Positions 47,088-59,841 are shown, counted from the stretch's first letter. The stretch is DNA of 64,000 bases from Gyromitra esculenta (GCA_038503075.1 JBCAML010000004.1:269149-333148), one strand, 5' to 3'. Numbers and translations: made by a program. The notes: generated from the letters alone by a model not told the origin.

Positions 47088-50000
47088 ATGTCAACCTACC
47101 ACCGCCTCCCCCCAATCTCCCGCACGCCTTCCCCCCCCGCCCACGTCTTGCGCCGTCTCCAGTCCTTCGGGGGTGCGCTCTTGTCCCTCCCCGAAGACGG
47201 CAACGACGACGATGACGCAAACTGGAAAGACACCCCGTCCGCCGTCCCTGCCGCCGCCTCCCCCCCGCGCAAGAAGCGCAAAGCAAAGAAACGCTTCCTC
47301 TCGCTCGGAAAGGACCCGAACGGCAAGTGGAAGAAACGCAAACTCCAGAGAGAGGAGCGGGAGATCCAGAAAGCGCTCGAGGTCACCGTGGCCGAGAGCG
47401 ATGGCGATGACTCGGACATGCTGGAGAGCATCAATGTTGCCGGGGGCTTCTTGATGATTGGCGAAGGGAGTGCGAACCCGAGGCCGCAGAAGGAGGAGCT
47501 GAAGCGGAAGCGGGCTGTGTCTGGGAGGAAGAGAGGGAGACCGAGCTTGAAGGGGAAGTATCTACAACAATCGAGTCTGGGAAATAGGATACTGCAGCCA
47601 AAGAAGGCATTTGTCAAAGGCCCCCTGCGGCTTCCGGATCCGACTTCATCAATCTCCTCTTCCTCTGAACGGGGGGACGAGCCTATGATAGTAATCGAGA
47701 ATGAGGACGAGGACGAGGACGAGATGGCGGAGAAGGGGGAGGGGGAGGGGGAGGGGGAGGGGGAGGGGGAGGATCCAGAACCACGCCCTACGCCCACCGC
47801 AATCGCTCCCCTCCCCACCACCGAACTCCAATCCTCCCAGCCCGCCCCTCCAGAACCCCCGCCCCTCGTCCAAGGGCCGCCCCAGTACCCAAATGAAGCC
47901 GCCCGTCTCCTCACCTTTTACATCTTCAAATTCCCAGACTTGGACACCTCCTGGCAGATCACAGGCCGTGATATGTGTCCCCCCGGCGCCATGACCCGTC
48001 CCTCATGGCCAACCCTCTCCCTCATCATCCAGCGCAAGCTCGCCGCGCACGTCAACCAGTCCACCCAGCGCGTCCTCCTCAACTGGTCCTTCACGATATC
48101 GAGTCAACCACAGCTCGACGCCGCAATCGACGCACTGGTCATCCACGGCCGCGCTGTACACGACATCGTACTCGTCGATCTCGACGCCCGCGGCAACCTC
48201 CCACGGAAGCTCGAAGAAGCACTATCGCGTCTGAAAGAAAACGAAGAATTCTGGAAGGGCCGAGAAGAAGGTAGTGCGTCAGGTATAGCTATGGATGCCG
48301 CTGCAGCAGTAGAAGTTCCAGTGGCGACGGCGGACAAAACCGGTGGGGCGGATACCTCTGTATCTAGTTCTGATAACCCTTCTGAACCATCCTCTATACA
48401 GCTGCAGTCTGAATCGCCACCACCACCTGCACCATCGCCGTCACCGCCGTCACCGCCACCTCCTCCTGTGGTTGCGAAATCTACCCACGCGCCCGCGACA
48501 GATCCTATGCCGCAGAGGCCGAAACGGAAGCTTAGTGAGTATTCTACGCCGACTGCTAGGCCCGCTATACGCCCGTCGAGCACCCCCGCTCTGCCGAATA
48601 CGCGTTCCCGCGCTGCTGCTTTCCCGACTAGCTCGGCGAGTCGGTGGAGGAGCGGGGGGGGAGTGGAAATGGGGACACAGACGCAAAGCAAGGAGGAAGT
48701 GCCGGTCAAGAAGATTGTGAGAGGGGGAGCACCGAAGAAAAAGAAGGTACTGCCTCCAGTTCCTGTGGTTATCGAAAGCGGAAAGGTCACTCTTGCAGAG
48801 GCGATGAAGCGGCAACAGGAACTACGGAGAGGGAAAGAGGTGGAGAAGGAGAAGGAGAAGCTGGAAAAGCCTGCAGAAAGCGTTACTCCTGAGGCGCCTC
48901 AGTCTATTAAGCCGAAAAAGAGAGCTGCAGAGAGTGGCTCCCCGGGGGTGCCTCAACCAATTCAGACAAAACTGGGGGAGAATAAGGGTAATGATAAACC
49001 CGAGATATCAATACCAACAGCACCGGAACCGAATACCAACACTACGGCTAAGGCTATTGCGCTGAAGAAAACATGGGATTCTGCACTACGGACTACTCCT
49101 ACGCTTAAATTACAAGTACCGCAAAAGAGATCCCGGGGAAGACCAAAGGCGACTCCATCACATAAACCTTTGGGTGTTGTTGCGCTTGCGCCTGCTCCTG
49201 CGCCAACGTCTACAGCTACAGCTACCAGCGGTGCGGCGATGGGAAATTTTCCTACTCTGCGTGGGTTTCCCTTCTTGTGCTTTATAGTAAATTTACTAAC
49301 CCGCTACAGACTTCTTCCCACTACCACCAACTCACCCACCTACTCGTGCACCGCCGGAACTACAGCCAAGACCAAAACCGCCATCAGCAACACCAAAAGA
49401 GCCAACTCGTGAAGAACGCTTCAAGGCCGTCGTCGCAAATGCTGTCGCAGCAGCCGCCCACAGCAGCGCAGAAACCAGAATCGGGAACTATCAACGTGCT
49501 GCCAGAAGCGGGAATGACGCACTGCGGGTTGTTGCGGAGCGGAAGCTAAGCACAGAAGTAAAGGCAGCGCAGGAAGAGGTTCCTGGCGTGGATCTGGGGA
49601 CGACTCAGGATCCCGGACTTGTTATCCAACTGGATGATGAGTCTGGCTCTGTGTACACTCCTTCCTCGTCGGGATCTGTGTCTATGTCTATGTCTGTGTC
49701 TGTGTCTGCATCGACTAGAACCGAACCTGTTGAGAAGGAGCCCCCACCGCAGCCACAGAATGAGCAACCGCCGTCACGGAACGAGGAGATGGGTCCGATG
49801 CTCAGAGAACGGAGCATAGAAACTGTGGAAGCTGCTGTGATGCTGAATGCTGTTGCGTCCCCGCAGGTTCAGACACAGACTATAGTCCCGATTCAGAGCC
49901 AAGTGAACGAGAGGGATACCAGAGAGGAAGACGGTCAGTCGCAGAGCGTCGAGATCATGCATGGTGCAGACCTGCTGCTCTGGGCTGCTGGTGCGGTTGA

Positions 50001-52017
50001 TCCGAATTTCGGACAACATGCTCCCGTGGTGACGAGTGCGCAGCAGCAACAACACGAGAATGCTTCGGAAACTGTTGCTACTACTACCGCGATCACCGCA
50101 GGAATGAATAAACCAAAGCAGAAGAAACTGTCGCCGAAGCCGAAGCTGAAACTAAAGGTACCGAAGGAGCCAAGGGAGCCAAAGATACCCAAATCAGTAA
50201 CGAAGGCGAAAGTGACAAAGTCGAAAGCATCGAAAGAGAGACAACGGAGGAAATCACTTATCGTGGTGCTGAAGATCCGTAGCTTGTCGCCTACATCTGT
50301 CAACGGGGGTGAAAAATCAAGCTCCGGATCTCCACCCCACCTCACAGCGGCAGAGACACCAGTGACTTCGTCCCCGAATACGCCAAACTGGCCTGTTGCG
50401 TCTCCGAGCGTGTCTGGTTTTACACCCGTCAATATCCCGATCCCGCGGCCGCAGCCGTATCGCAAGCCGGAGGGTGGGCCCCAGAAGTCAGCCGCGCCAA
50501 AACCGGTGATGATTAAACCACGGACTTCGGCAGTCGATGCGCTTGCTGCAGCGAGGAAGCAAACTGAGCAGGCGAAATCGGCGAAATTCAAAGGTATCAG
50601 TAGCAGGGGTGGTAATAGTACTCCTTCTCCAGGAGGAGTAGTAGTCCCACCTAACATTACTAGCACCACTGTCGCCGTCGCTGAATCAGCTCCGGTTTCA
50701 ACACCACCGCGAGCAGCACCTCCGCCATTCCAGGTAGCTGCGACGCCTCAGGCTATCCCGCGACCAGTGTATGCAAACCCTGAGCCAACGGATGGCGAAA
50801 GTCTAGAGACGCCAGATGGTGGTGTAGAGAGATCGTCTGCTCTTGCAGAATCTCCTCCTCAATTCCCCTCGCAACCAAGAGCTATGCCACCAGCAGAACT
50901 CTCAACACACCTTGCTGCAGAGAGTTTTTTTGTAAAATTTAATGATGGTGGTGATATGAATCAGCTTAATGGGCCTAGAGATACTCCGCCGCCGACAACA
51001 GAGAATACGGCGACATTGAATGCAGCGGAGAATATCGTCGCGACCGCCGTTGAGTCTTCGCCTTCAGCAAGTGTGACTGGAGGCACGGAACGAACTGCAG
51101 AGACAGCGACGGGGTTCTCGAAGTTTGGGGGAGTATCTGCGGATATAACGCGTCAGACAACGCCTTCGTTAGGAGTCCCGAGAGCGACATTGACACCGGA
51201 ATACTTGGAGACGAAGAAGATTGTGCCTTTGGTCGGCAAGGATAACTTTCTGTATTGGGAGCCGAACATCGGTGTGCGGCAGCCAGATGTTAAGCCTCTC
51301 ATCAGTAAGTTTTATTTCCATGCATTCGAGTGTCGCCACTGTTGCTAATCAAAGATTTCACGCGTAGGTGATACTGGCAGCTCTAGCAGATCGCCGATAG
51401 AGGCACCATTGAGTTTTGCAAGCCTTGCGGCTGGAGCTGCTTCAGGATCTGGAGATCCATCGGACAGCAGAAGATCTTACCAGTCGCCGCCTCTTCAACC
51501 TCTCTCGGACATTCCGAGGTCGACAACAGCGCCGCCCCTTCACTCACGGCCATACATCCAACCTCAACCACTGCAAGCACAATTAGAGCAGCAATCAAGG
51601 GTACATAGCCCTATTCTACCCCAGGTACCCGTTAAGCCTTCCGACATGGTCTTCAACATCTCTCGCTACGACCAGCCAACTCGGAAAATGGTGGTGTACG
51701 GGAAGGACATCCTTGCCGACTCGGCCACCTCCACTTCGCATCTTCCATCGCAGGAAAAATTCTCATGGGACAAACTAGTCAAGCTTCTCGAGGCCAACCT
51801 ACAGTTCGATGACTTCAGAGAAGGCCTTGTCGTAAACTATCACCACATGGCCGAAGATGAAGACGAACTGAATGAGGGGCTCGCATGGTACAAGAGAGAT
51901 AATGAAGTTATTGTCGCGAAAGTTGATAGTGTAGGAAAGCCGCCAGCAGGGCTAGTGGCTAGGATGAAGAAAGAGAGGAAGGCGTTACGGGGAGAGGTAG
52001 TCGCGTCGTTCGATTGA
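47088..52017 (+). CDS. Large AT-hook nuclear protein of unknown function (three exons)
   Basis: Exons 47088-49260, 49310-51304 and 51368-52017 give about 1605 residues. Intron 1 is 49 nt (TTTACTAAC branch) and intron 2 is 63 nt (GTAAGT donor, GCTAAT branch); both are phase 1, and the three frames join exactly. I do not recognise a family. Visible parts: a basic NLS-like PPRKKRKAKKR (about 59-69), AT-hooks GRKRGRPSLKGK (about 147-157) and KRSRGRPKATPSHK (about 680-690), a possible SUMO-interaction motif PMIVIE followed by an acidic run (about 199-212), a Gly-Glu repeat, a more ordered block at about 265-395 (LLTFYIFKFPDLDTSW, LNWSFTI, DIVLVDLDARGNLP), a long Pro/Ser/Thr/Ala-rich middle, and a probably folded C-terminus (about 1485-1605) with MVFNISRYDQ and SWDKLVKLLEANLQFDDF. 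A chromatin role is inferred from AT-hooks and charge only. The exact start is uncertain because upstream DNA is also open. Confidence 0.8.
47733..47772 (+). repeat. (GGGGGA)n run inside the AT-hook gene
   Basis: About six to seven GGGGGA units in frame encode alternating Gly-Glu. The G runs on the coding strand have the sequence pattern of a G-quadruplex. The repeat number is likely to vary between strains. Confidence 0.75.
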
Positions 52018-53579
52018 TTTGGCAGGGGTAATCGATGATACTTTCCTATGGTCATTTCTCTCCGGACTAGTGTTTTCAGGAGTAATTATGGATTGATGGT
52101 GAATGCACTTTCTCAAACTACTAATTATTTGGTTTGTCCTCCCCCCCCCAACCTCCTTCCTTCCTTCTCTTCCTCCCTATTTGTTTCTTCCCCCTGTAGG
52201 GAGGGGAATGGAATGGTTTCAATGCCACCATTGTCTAGGGTTTTTCTTAGCTGGTTACACTTTTGTCCACACGATTATTCTTTTTTTTGTTGGAGTTTTT
52301 TTTTCTTTTTTTTCTATTGAAAGTATTGTTGGAGTAAAAGCTTCTTTTTTTATGACCAAAATAGGGTGTAGAATATATTTTTTTTGTTCAAATCGGAGAA
52401 TGGAAAAAAAAAAGGGGGGGGGAAGGATTGCTCCTGGGAAATAAATTATGGGCATGCGTTAGAGTTATAAATTTCTCCTTTCCGTCAAGCCATTCCTCCG
52501 AGAAAACTATGGTTGGCCCACCCGGCTCAAAATCATTGGCACCATTTCCTGCCAAGCCACATCGCCCGGTCTTGGCATCATCTGCTTGTGTCAATGATCA
52601 TCGTTAAAGTGGCCCGTGCTCCCAATCCAGTCATGCAATGACAGATATTACTGGTTTCTTTAGCGGTTTCAGAATCGTATGGGATATTTAAATTTATCCG
52701 TAAAGTACAGCTACGGAAACCACTCATCTCAGATGGGTGTACAAACGTATGGGGATTAAAGTTGAAACGGCTAGGATGTTCAGCCACAGGGAGTAGCTCC
52801 AAATCCACAGGTCATGTCACGTTTTCAATTCATATGTGGTATTTTGAATTTTTTGCTAGTTTACGGCATTTTAAATGTTTGCTACTAAGAAAAGAGGTCC
52901 AAAAGGAATGTCCATCTTTGTTTCCGGCCCATGTATACCAATCACGATCTGATCTTCCTCCGGTGGCAAAAAAAAAAGGAAACGGGAAACGGGAAATGCG
53001 TGAGCGAGTGACAAACGATTGTGAAGGCAGTGATATTGGTGGGAGTAGTGTTGTCAAACAAAAAGAGGGGTCGCAAAAGATGTTAAATAGGATAGACAGG
53101 TAATGTGTACCAATAGTATGATTTGACGCTTTGACGCTAAGATTGCCTCTGAGTGTCCACTTGCATTCATAGTTCTATGCTCATGCATAAACCCTCGCAA
53201 GAACAAATGGAAGGGAAGGGAGTGATGGGAAGGGCGAATTAAAAGGAATCCCGGATGGGCTAGAATGTTGGCCATTTGGGCAAGATAAACGGGTTGTCAC
53301 ATAACTTTGATGATCAAACATCACGAATCACTGACAATCACTCGAACACATACTCGCACTCGCAGAAAATCAAACTTAGGCAATAACTCAGGTGACTTCG
53401 CTTCTTCGATTATATGGGAGGTAGTCCTATTCACAGCCGCCTGCAGTGTGATTCATACCAACCCAAAGGTCCGCTGTAGAAAAGCGGGAAAGAACGGGAA
53501 AACTAACATCCCCCCCTGGCTACGATGCTCTCATAGGCCCGCTAAGGCGAACCTAGAATAAAGTGCCAAGCATCCAAGC
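52018..53579. other. Region between two convergent genes
   Basis: About 1.6 kb between the stop codons of convergent genes, with T and A homopolymers near 52270-52420 that probably include both polyadenylation regions. I see no gene, RNA or clear repeat. Confidence 0.4.
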
Positions 53580-56030
53580 TCAGCTCCCTTCCTCATCTTT
53601 TTTGTTTTCCCTTCCTTTCCCTTTCTCATCTTCATCTTTCTTCTTGTCCTCATTATCTTCATCCACCTCTTCATACGCCTTAGCATCGCCCAATAGTCCA
53701 TAGCCGTTGACGATCCTTACGCTAGCCGGACTTTCCTGGCTTGGCGCAGGAGTCTCTGGGTAACTAGGAGTCAAAGTACTCAAGCTCCGTGAAATAGGAC
53801 TACTGTTCTTTTGGGGTGTAATTTTGATATACGTCCCCGATGAAAGTTCCTGTAGCACAAATAGATAAGGTCTCTTCGAGCTCAAAAGCATCTGATAATT
53901 GTAAGGGGTATAATCAGAGGGAGAGGTAATGGGAGTAGAGTTGCTGGTGCTAGCTGCAGTAGCCGTATGGGTAGCGGCGGTAGTGGTGGCGGTGAATACT
54001 TGGGTGTTTGTTGGTGCTGGTGCAGCATAATTGGACGCCGAGCCGGAATTTTCTTGCGTTAAGCTCGACGATGCTGCGCAAGGACTCGCTCCCGGCTCGT
54101 TAGATGACGATGATGGCTCTGGTAAAATACTAAAGCGGAAATTCGGGAGTGGAAGGTCATAATCGCACTCGGGCACACTCACATCGTCTGTGCTAGTATC
54201 TGGAGGGGGATGTTTAGGGAATCGACCCAGCCCCGCGATTTCTCGAACCGCAGATGCATAGGTAAACTCACCGTCCTCATCTTTCTCTCCTGAACTCGGA
54301 CCAAGACCCATGATGCCAGTGTCCCTGCTTTTCCTTCTTTTCTCCTCTTCCCAAACCTCTATTGATTTTCCATGGGAGGTTTCGGGATAAAAACTGCCCT
54401 CAGGAGGCTTAAGGTGGTCAGAAGCGGTCGAATCAGCCCTTTCCTTTCCTTTGCCCTTTACCTGAGCTTCTCCATCTTTATCCATGCCAGAGCCGGGAGC
54501 TAAGGCCCAATACACGTCTGGAGAGTACTGTCCACCGCTAAGAGCCCTTGCGGTAGCTAAGTCCTCGGTTATCATTCCATCAACTGTGAATGGTGCCACA
54601 GAATCGATTTCCGGCAGTCTTGGGGGGGTTGTAGTTAATTTCAACCATGGCTGTGAATCACCCGTTTTCATCCAGGGAGATAGCGGGGGCAACTCTTCCA
54701 TTCCGGGAGGAAACACGGGTGGGTGCGACTGAATCATTGCTGCACGGCCAAAACCTCCCTTAACCCAACCCTCTGCTTGGAGATTTTCAGTAAGAGCGGA
54801 GGATGAGGCGAGAGGATGAACATTCGTTGCGTCGGATGGGGAGAAAGTGTTCTCAGGTTCGCCATTGAGCGTGAAGTGAGATCCACCAGGGGTTCTCAAA
54901 ATTCCATCACGGCTTTCAAGGGGAACAGTCTGAGGCCTCTCTGGGTGCTGGATTGCTGGTACTTCTGGAGTGTCATCCGATGGCGGAGGGGTCGACAGAA
55001 ATGGTACCGACATCCTTCTACGTGCAGAACTTACTCCCCTTCGTAACGCCTGTCTAAAACCAGACCTCGGTGTTCCTCGGACAGCAGATGACTCTGCTGA
55101 TGAAAGATAGGGGGGAGTTTGAACATTAGAGTTCGACGCCAGAAATTCCACATGCTCGGGGGCAGTGGATCCTGAATTAGGTGATCCCGTTTTGGAGTTC
55201 ATGGAACGTCTCCCCCGTAGAAATCGATTAACCCGAACCTTGAATTTCTGAGGAGGTGGTGTGGAACTCGATCGAAGCTGCTCGGTTGCAGTGGAATCTG
55301 TAGTTCCTTCCTGCTCTTGCGGTGAGCCTCGACCACGTCCCTTGGGTGTGCCTAGATTATTTTTCCAGGATGAAAACCTACTGGAGAATCTCGATGAACT
55401 CGAGCTACCTGGCACATTTAAGAACTGCCCGGTTTGACCGGTACTGTCTGTCATGGAGGTAGCAGCAGTCACATTTGGAGGGGGTGAGGGCTGCTGACCG
55501 GATCCATGAACCGATGATGGCTTTAGACCCGCTCTCGATCGAGACTCTCTTGGGCTCAGATCATTCATCAAATGGCTAGGGTCAACGCTCTTGCGTCGAA
55601 CCTTCGATATACTTTCCCGGATACCGTGTCTGCTTGGTAGAACGCTCCCAAGTCTAGCTCGGGCGGATTCCCATCTCCGTCCTTTTTTCTCTTCTTCTTG
55701 ATAACGAGCAGCCTGCTCGCCTAGTTGTGGGATGGCTCGTCCTGGGGAGACATTTGAACTATCCTCAGAATTTCGGAAATCCCTTCGAGGAAGCATCAAC
55801 ATTCCAGTAGAATCTCTCACAGGTGACATGCCCACATCGCTGACACGAGGCTTATTATCCGTTGTTTCCTGCTGGTTCGATAGTTCGTTATTGATGGAGA
55901 GTTGTGAGGTTGGTGTGCCAAATACCAGCCTACGGTCTATGCTGTTGCTTGATTTTGGGGATGTAGCTGGGATGATTTGGTCCTCTTCACCACCACCAGC
56001 TCCAGAAGGAGGGTGGAGAAGCGCTAACAT
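53580..56030 (-). CDS. Disordered Ser/Pro-rich protein, 816 aa, unknown function
   Basis: One uninterrupted frame of 816 codons on the minus strand, far longer than chance in this DNA. No known domain is visible. The protein is Ser/Thr/Pro-rich and largely disordered, with basic clusters such as KVRVNRFLRGRRSMNSK (about 264-280) and RQALRRGVSSARRRMS, possible phosphorylation or 14-3-3 sites (RRKSVDP, RRRMS), an aromatic Trp/Pro-rich stretch (LPPLSPWMKTGDSQPWLKL, about 455-473), and a strongly acidic/Lys-rich tail (DEDNEDKKKDEDEKGKG). The frame begins at an ATG right after a probable 56-nt intron in the leader (56053-56108; GTGAGT donor, GCTGAC branch, TAG acceptor). Function cannot be inferred; a signalling or polarity scaffold is one possibility given such composition. 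It converges on the AT-hook gene. Confidence 0.8.
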   Translation of the reverse strand: MLALLHPPSGAGGGEEDQIIPATSPKSSNSIDRRLVFGTPTSQLSINNELSNQQETTDNKPRVSDVGMSPVRDSTGMLMLPRRDFRNSEDSSNVSPGRAIPQLGEQAARYQEEEKKGRRWESARARLGSVLPSRHGIRESISKVRRKSVDPSHLMNDLSPRESRSRAGLKPSSVHGSGQQPSPPPNVTAATSMTDSTGQTGQFLNVPGSSSSSRFSSRFSSWKNNLGTPKGRGRGSPQEQEGTTDSTATEQLRSSSTPPPQKFKVRVNRFLRGRRSMNSKTGSPNSGSTAPEHVEFLASNSNVQTPPYLSSAESSAVRGTPRSGFRQALRRGVSSARRRMSVPFLSTPPPSDDTPEVPAIQHPERPQTVPLESRDGILRTPGGSHFTLNGEPENTFSPSDATNVHPLASSSALTENLQAEGWVKGGFGRAAMIQSHPPVFPPGMEELPPLSPWMKTGDSQPWLKLTTTPPRLPEIDSVAPFTVDGMITEDLATARALSGGQYSPDVYWALAPGSGMDKDGEAQVKGKGKERADSTASDHLKPPEGSFYPETSHGKSIEVWEEEKRRKSRDTGIMGLGPSSGEKDEDGEFTYASAVREIAGLGRFPKHPPPDTSTDDVSVPECDYDLPLPNFRFSILPEPSSSSNEPGASPCAASSSLTQENSGSASNYAAPAPTNTQVFTATTTAATHTATAASTSNSTPITSPSDYTPYNYQMLLSSKRPYLFVLQELSSGTYIKITPQKNSSPISRSLSTLTPSYPETPAPSQESPASVRIVNGYGLLGDAKAYEEVDEDNEDKKKDEDEKGKGRENKKDEEGS

Positions 56031-59000
56031 TGTTGATTAATCGAAAGCAAAACTACAATAAATGCTTGTCAGCAGAAATCACCTTAGAAGTTGACAGGGT
56101 GTACTCACACAGCAGGGTAGTAAGTAGTAATTATAGGTAGTACAAAGTCCCTTGGATAGCCAGTATCAAAGGATGGATGGATGCCAGATAGCGGATAACA
56201 AGGATGAAGATGAAGATGAGAGAGAGGGGAAAGAAGAGGAGTCTCAGGAAGATAAGCGAGAAACCCCGCTACTTTTAACGTTTTGAACATGAAGTTTGAT
56301 TTGGTGATGTGGTCTAGGGCCAGGGTTTCAGCTGAGCCTCTCTGTGCTGTGACTTGGCGTTTGCTGTTCAACAGCACGCGGAACACCGCCACTGCCATGC
56401 TGTCAATCAGATGCGTTCACAATTCAAACAATTCAATTTGTTTCCCAGAAGATGAGTTGTCTTTCGCTAAAATTACCGATGTGAAAATTTTTCCGAAACC
56501 TATCGGCAGATAACTAATCGGAATTGACAATCAGGGACAACGGCTTTTCACCTATTATTAGACGATCATGACGTGTCACTCGGACATTCAGAACATCTCT
56601 GGAGAAAGGTTAATCCCCGAAAGTCTCATAAGCCACCTGAAGAGGCTGCTATTCCGAAACGAACGATAGCAAAAAAGGCTTCTGGGGCTGAAACCAGCTA
56701 CGTCTCAGCTCTGACGGCTCTCCAGAAAATTTCCCACCAATCATCGTCTGCCTCTGGGGGCTGGGGTGCGCGGGTGGCTTGTGAGGCTAACCTGGTCCTC
56801 AGGTCTGAGGCGTAGTTCCCAGACCCTAACCCGGGCTCATGTCCTGCAAGATCGATTGGTGACGATTCGCGATCTTGCTTTTGACAGGTTGAGATCTGCC
56901 GGTGTGGGGTCTACGTGGTCTGTGCGCGTCATGATATGTCACTCTCAGACATTCTGACGCACATAAGCAAGGCGCCGTATAACCGATAGGCCGTCAACAT
57001 TCTACTCTTCGGCGAACAATCCGAATTCTTACAACCGGGGTGAACCTTGGTCGTACACATCACTACTTTAAAGTGATTTCAAATCTCAGGATTCGCGTGT
57101 GTTGAGGTTAATCCCGGGATAACGGGCAACAAGGAACATACGCAGGGTAATTATTGATGAGATAGAGAAGCCCATTTCCAGGAATAGGCAACCCATAGGA
57201 AACAGGGGAGAAGGGTACCTCTCCCAAGCAAAAGAGATGGAGGCAAAGTGGTCCAGAAGAAAATACACCGCCAACTTGGAGGGCTGATAAGCGTAACGTA
57301 CGCATGCCAGTGGTAGATATTAGCTTATTCAATCCCGACGATCATTCTAAAAAGATAGTTATGGAACAGACGTGTAGCAGCTGTATTCGCTATTCTAAAC
57401 GAGCTGGAGCCTGGCCAAGGAATTCTTTAGAAATTTCTGCGAATGATCAGCAAGAGTTGCTATAGAGTGATAGCCTATGACTAAAGAAGTAAACAATCTT
57501 ATAATCAGGCCTGCAGGGAAAACAGAACATGAAATCAGCATCGGAGAAGAATGTGGGTGCCTGGAACATGACCTGATCATCATGAAAACCGCATTACTTC
57601 AACACAGTTACGCGTACTGCTCTTCACACCACTGAGGAATAGCAACTTCCCCGGGGTAAAAGCAAAAAAAAGGGAAGACTCGATAAGCTAGCTCAGCAAT
57701 AGCTAGCACTTGAACACGTCACCAAAAAGCTTGCCCTTTTTTAAGAGTGACGTTCTCTACTCGACAGGATTGTATTCCGATTAGAGGAGAAGGGAGGAGC
57801 TTACACCCGATGAGTTACGCACCTGGAATAAGCAAGAGAAGGGGGTGCTGTGTTATGTGCGTGATAGATTCTGTAGTGTCACAGATTCTTGTTTGCATAT
57901 ACTTGATACGAATGGAAAAAACAAAAGCCCGCGCGTTCTGACATCTTTACCCCTAACCCTGATGGTTCGCGAGACTTCGGTAAACCCCCCGAATCTAATT
58001 ATCTCTGTGAGATGCACTTAGTTTCTGGTCTTTTGGGCTCGCTCTATAGCCGGATTCCATCAGAAAGAGTTGTACTTGAGCGTCATACTCGATCACTCGC
58101 CTCTATATCTCTTCAACGTAACGTTTTTTGTGATAGAGAACATGGATTACTCCAGCTGTATAGATGGCAAGACAGCTCTCACAATAATCGCATTCGGCAA
58201 TTTGATACCCCCACGTTGGTCATCCGGAAAATCCCATCGCCGGAATCTCTTAAACGCGAAAAGTCTTGGCAATAAAACCGGATTCAGGGACTGCTGCTAC
58301 TAAACCTGTGGCACTGGTTCCATGGCCCATCTGCTTCTCCGCTGGTCAAGTGCTGGATCCAACTGTGGCAGTCCCCGACAGAGGGCTGCAGCTTCCAACG
58401 CGTGCACTTTGTTATACATCACTTTTACACGTATTATTTCATCACAAACGGAACAAATTATGGCCTTCACCAAGTATTTTCACCTTTTTGGGTCCGAGAA
58501 TCTCGATGAGATATGTGTGATCCCCAAGTTCGGGTACTTTGTGCTGGTTTCGGCTTTTGGGCGTAGATCCTATGCTGCCGATCTCACTTCAGCTTTAACC
58601 ACGGAGATGGTTTTCCTAGCACCCACCTCTACGGTTGATGGGCCTAGGAATATCTACCCTTTTTTCAGTCTTTGCTTACTGGTCAAATTTCCTGATTTGA
58701 AAAACAAGCTCAGGAGAACGACTTGTCACTATTTCTCTTCCCCAAGGAGCTTCTTCCGTTTCCCCACCAATGCCAATTTTAGAGCAAGCCGGGCGGTGAG
58801 AAAGAGACTAAGATAAATGATGGGGTGGCATATACAGCTGAAGATCAAGAGATATAAATGAATGGAATGCATATCGTACACTAATAGATTGCATTCCAAG
58901 ACTCTCACTCGATAAAACTGGATCCAGGAAGAGGTTCAATCAAGGTTTTGTTTTGTTTCGACTCGATCCCTAATTTCAATGAGATGAGGTTAGTTCTGAG

Positions 59001-59839
59001 GACGGCATTTTGATAGGAGTAAATTACTAGGCCTTCTGCAAGGCTGTAGCAGTAGAGTTTCAAGAATGTATGAGATAAATTGGGGTTTACCTCGGTAGAA
59101 CCTACTCCGAAGATCTCAGCTATCTGGCAATGTCCTTGGGCATCGATCAGTATACGCCCTCAGAAGGAGACTCGGGGAAATCAGGCCACGATTTAATAGG
59201 CTCAAATTCCAGTAACATTTGTAGTTATTTTTACTATTTTATTGGTAAAGCAGAGACAGAAAGTCCTGCACATGCGCCAAGGATACCACATTACCACTCG
59301 CGCAGCCCCCCACTTTATTTCTCCAGCTTTCGTGCAACACTCCCCGCCTCGATCTCACCAACGAGATCGGAAGGTAGATGGACGATTAACGTACCTATGA
59401 AAAGAGAAGGGAGCATCACCAAAACAAATAAGAAAGTAACCTCATAATCATAGACCATCACTCGTCATAACAAGTCCAATATAGGGTACGAAGAAAGATG
59501 TCTTCTAGCAGTGATTTCACAGCTCCTACATGAATCGAACGTGTTACCGAATCCATTTCCGAATCCACTATTCCGTACGCAGGCCTTCTCCGAAACCTAT
59601 CTCCGAAACCTTCTCCGAGACCATACAAACAGGGAAGCACACCCTCAGCGCAGCCGAGACAGCTGCATCCCACGCTCCGAGTCCTTGAAAGAAAAAACTG
59701 CCGAATAGGCATAAGATGGCATGGACTACAAAGATAGAGCGCCGTCCGACCACTCTGTTCAACCAGCTCACTTCTGAAACCTCTCACCCCTTTGAATACT
59801 CACCGCGATTACTAGGTTTCCGTCGTCGTCATCTCTATA

Positions 59840-59841
<2 letters not shown>
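56031..59841. other. Gene-poor region
   Basis: About 3.8 kb. It begins with the leader and promoter of the 816-residue gene. Diverged ~28-bp direct repeats lie at 56566-56592 and 56929-56957. Telobox-like motifs lie at 56823-56832 and 57950-57959. Open frames (for example plus 58322-58816, 164 codons) have no recognisable domain. I see no RNA gene. Confidence 0.4.

Noticed and set aside
46426..47286. 286-codon minus-strand frame overlapping the start of the AT-hook gene
   Set aside because: GC-rich DNA keeps all frames open; the product is Gly/Arg-rich and overlaps a better supported gene.
47096..47914. 272-codon minus-strand frame inside the AT-hook gene
   Set aside because: Antisense shadow of a spliced, frame-consistent plus-strand gene.
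58322..58816. 164-codon plus-strand frame
   Set aside because: No motif or family resemblance and no supporting splice structure; possibly chance or a decayed fragment.
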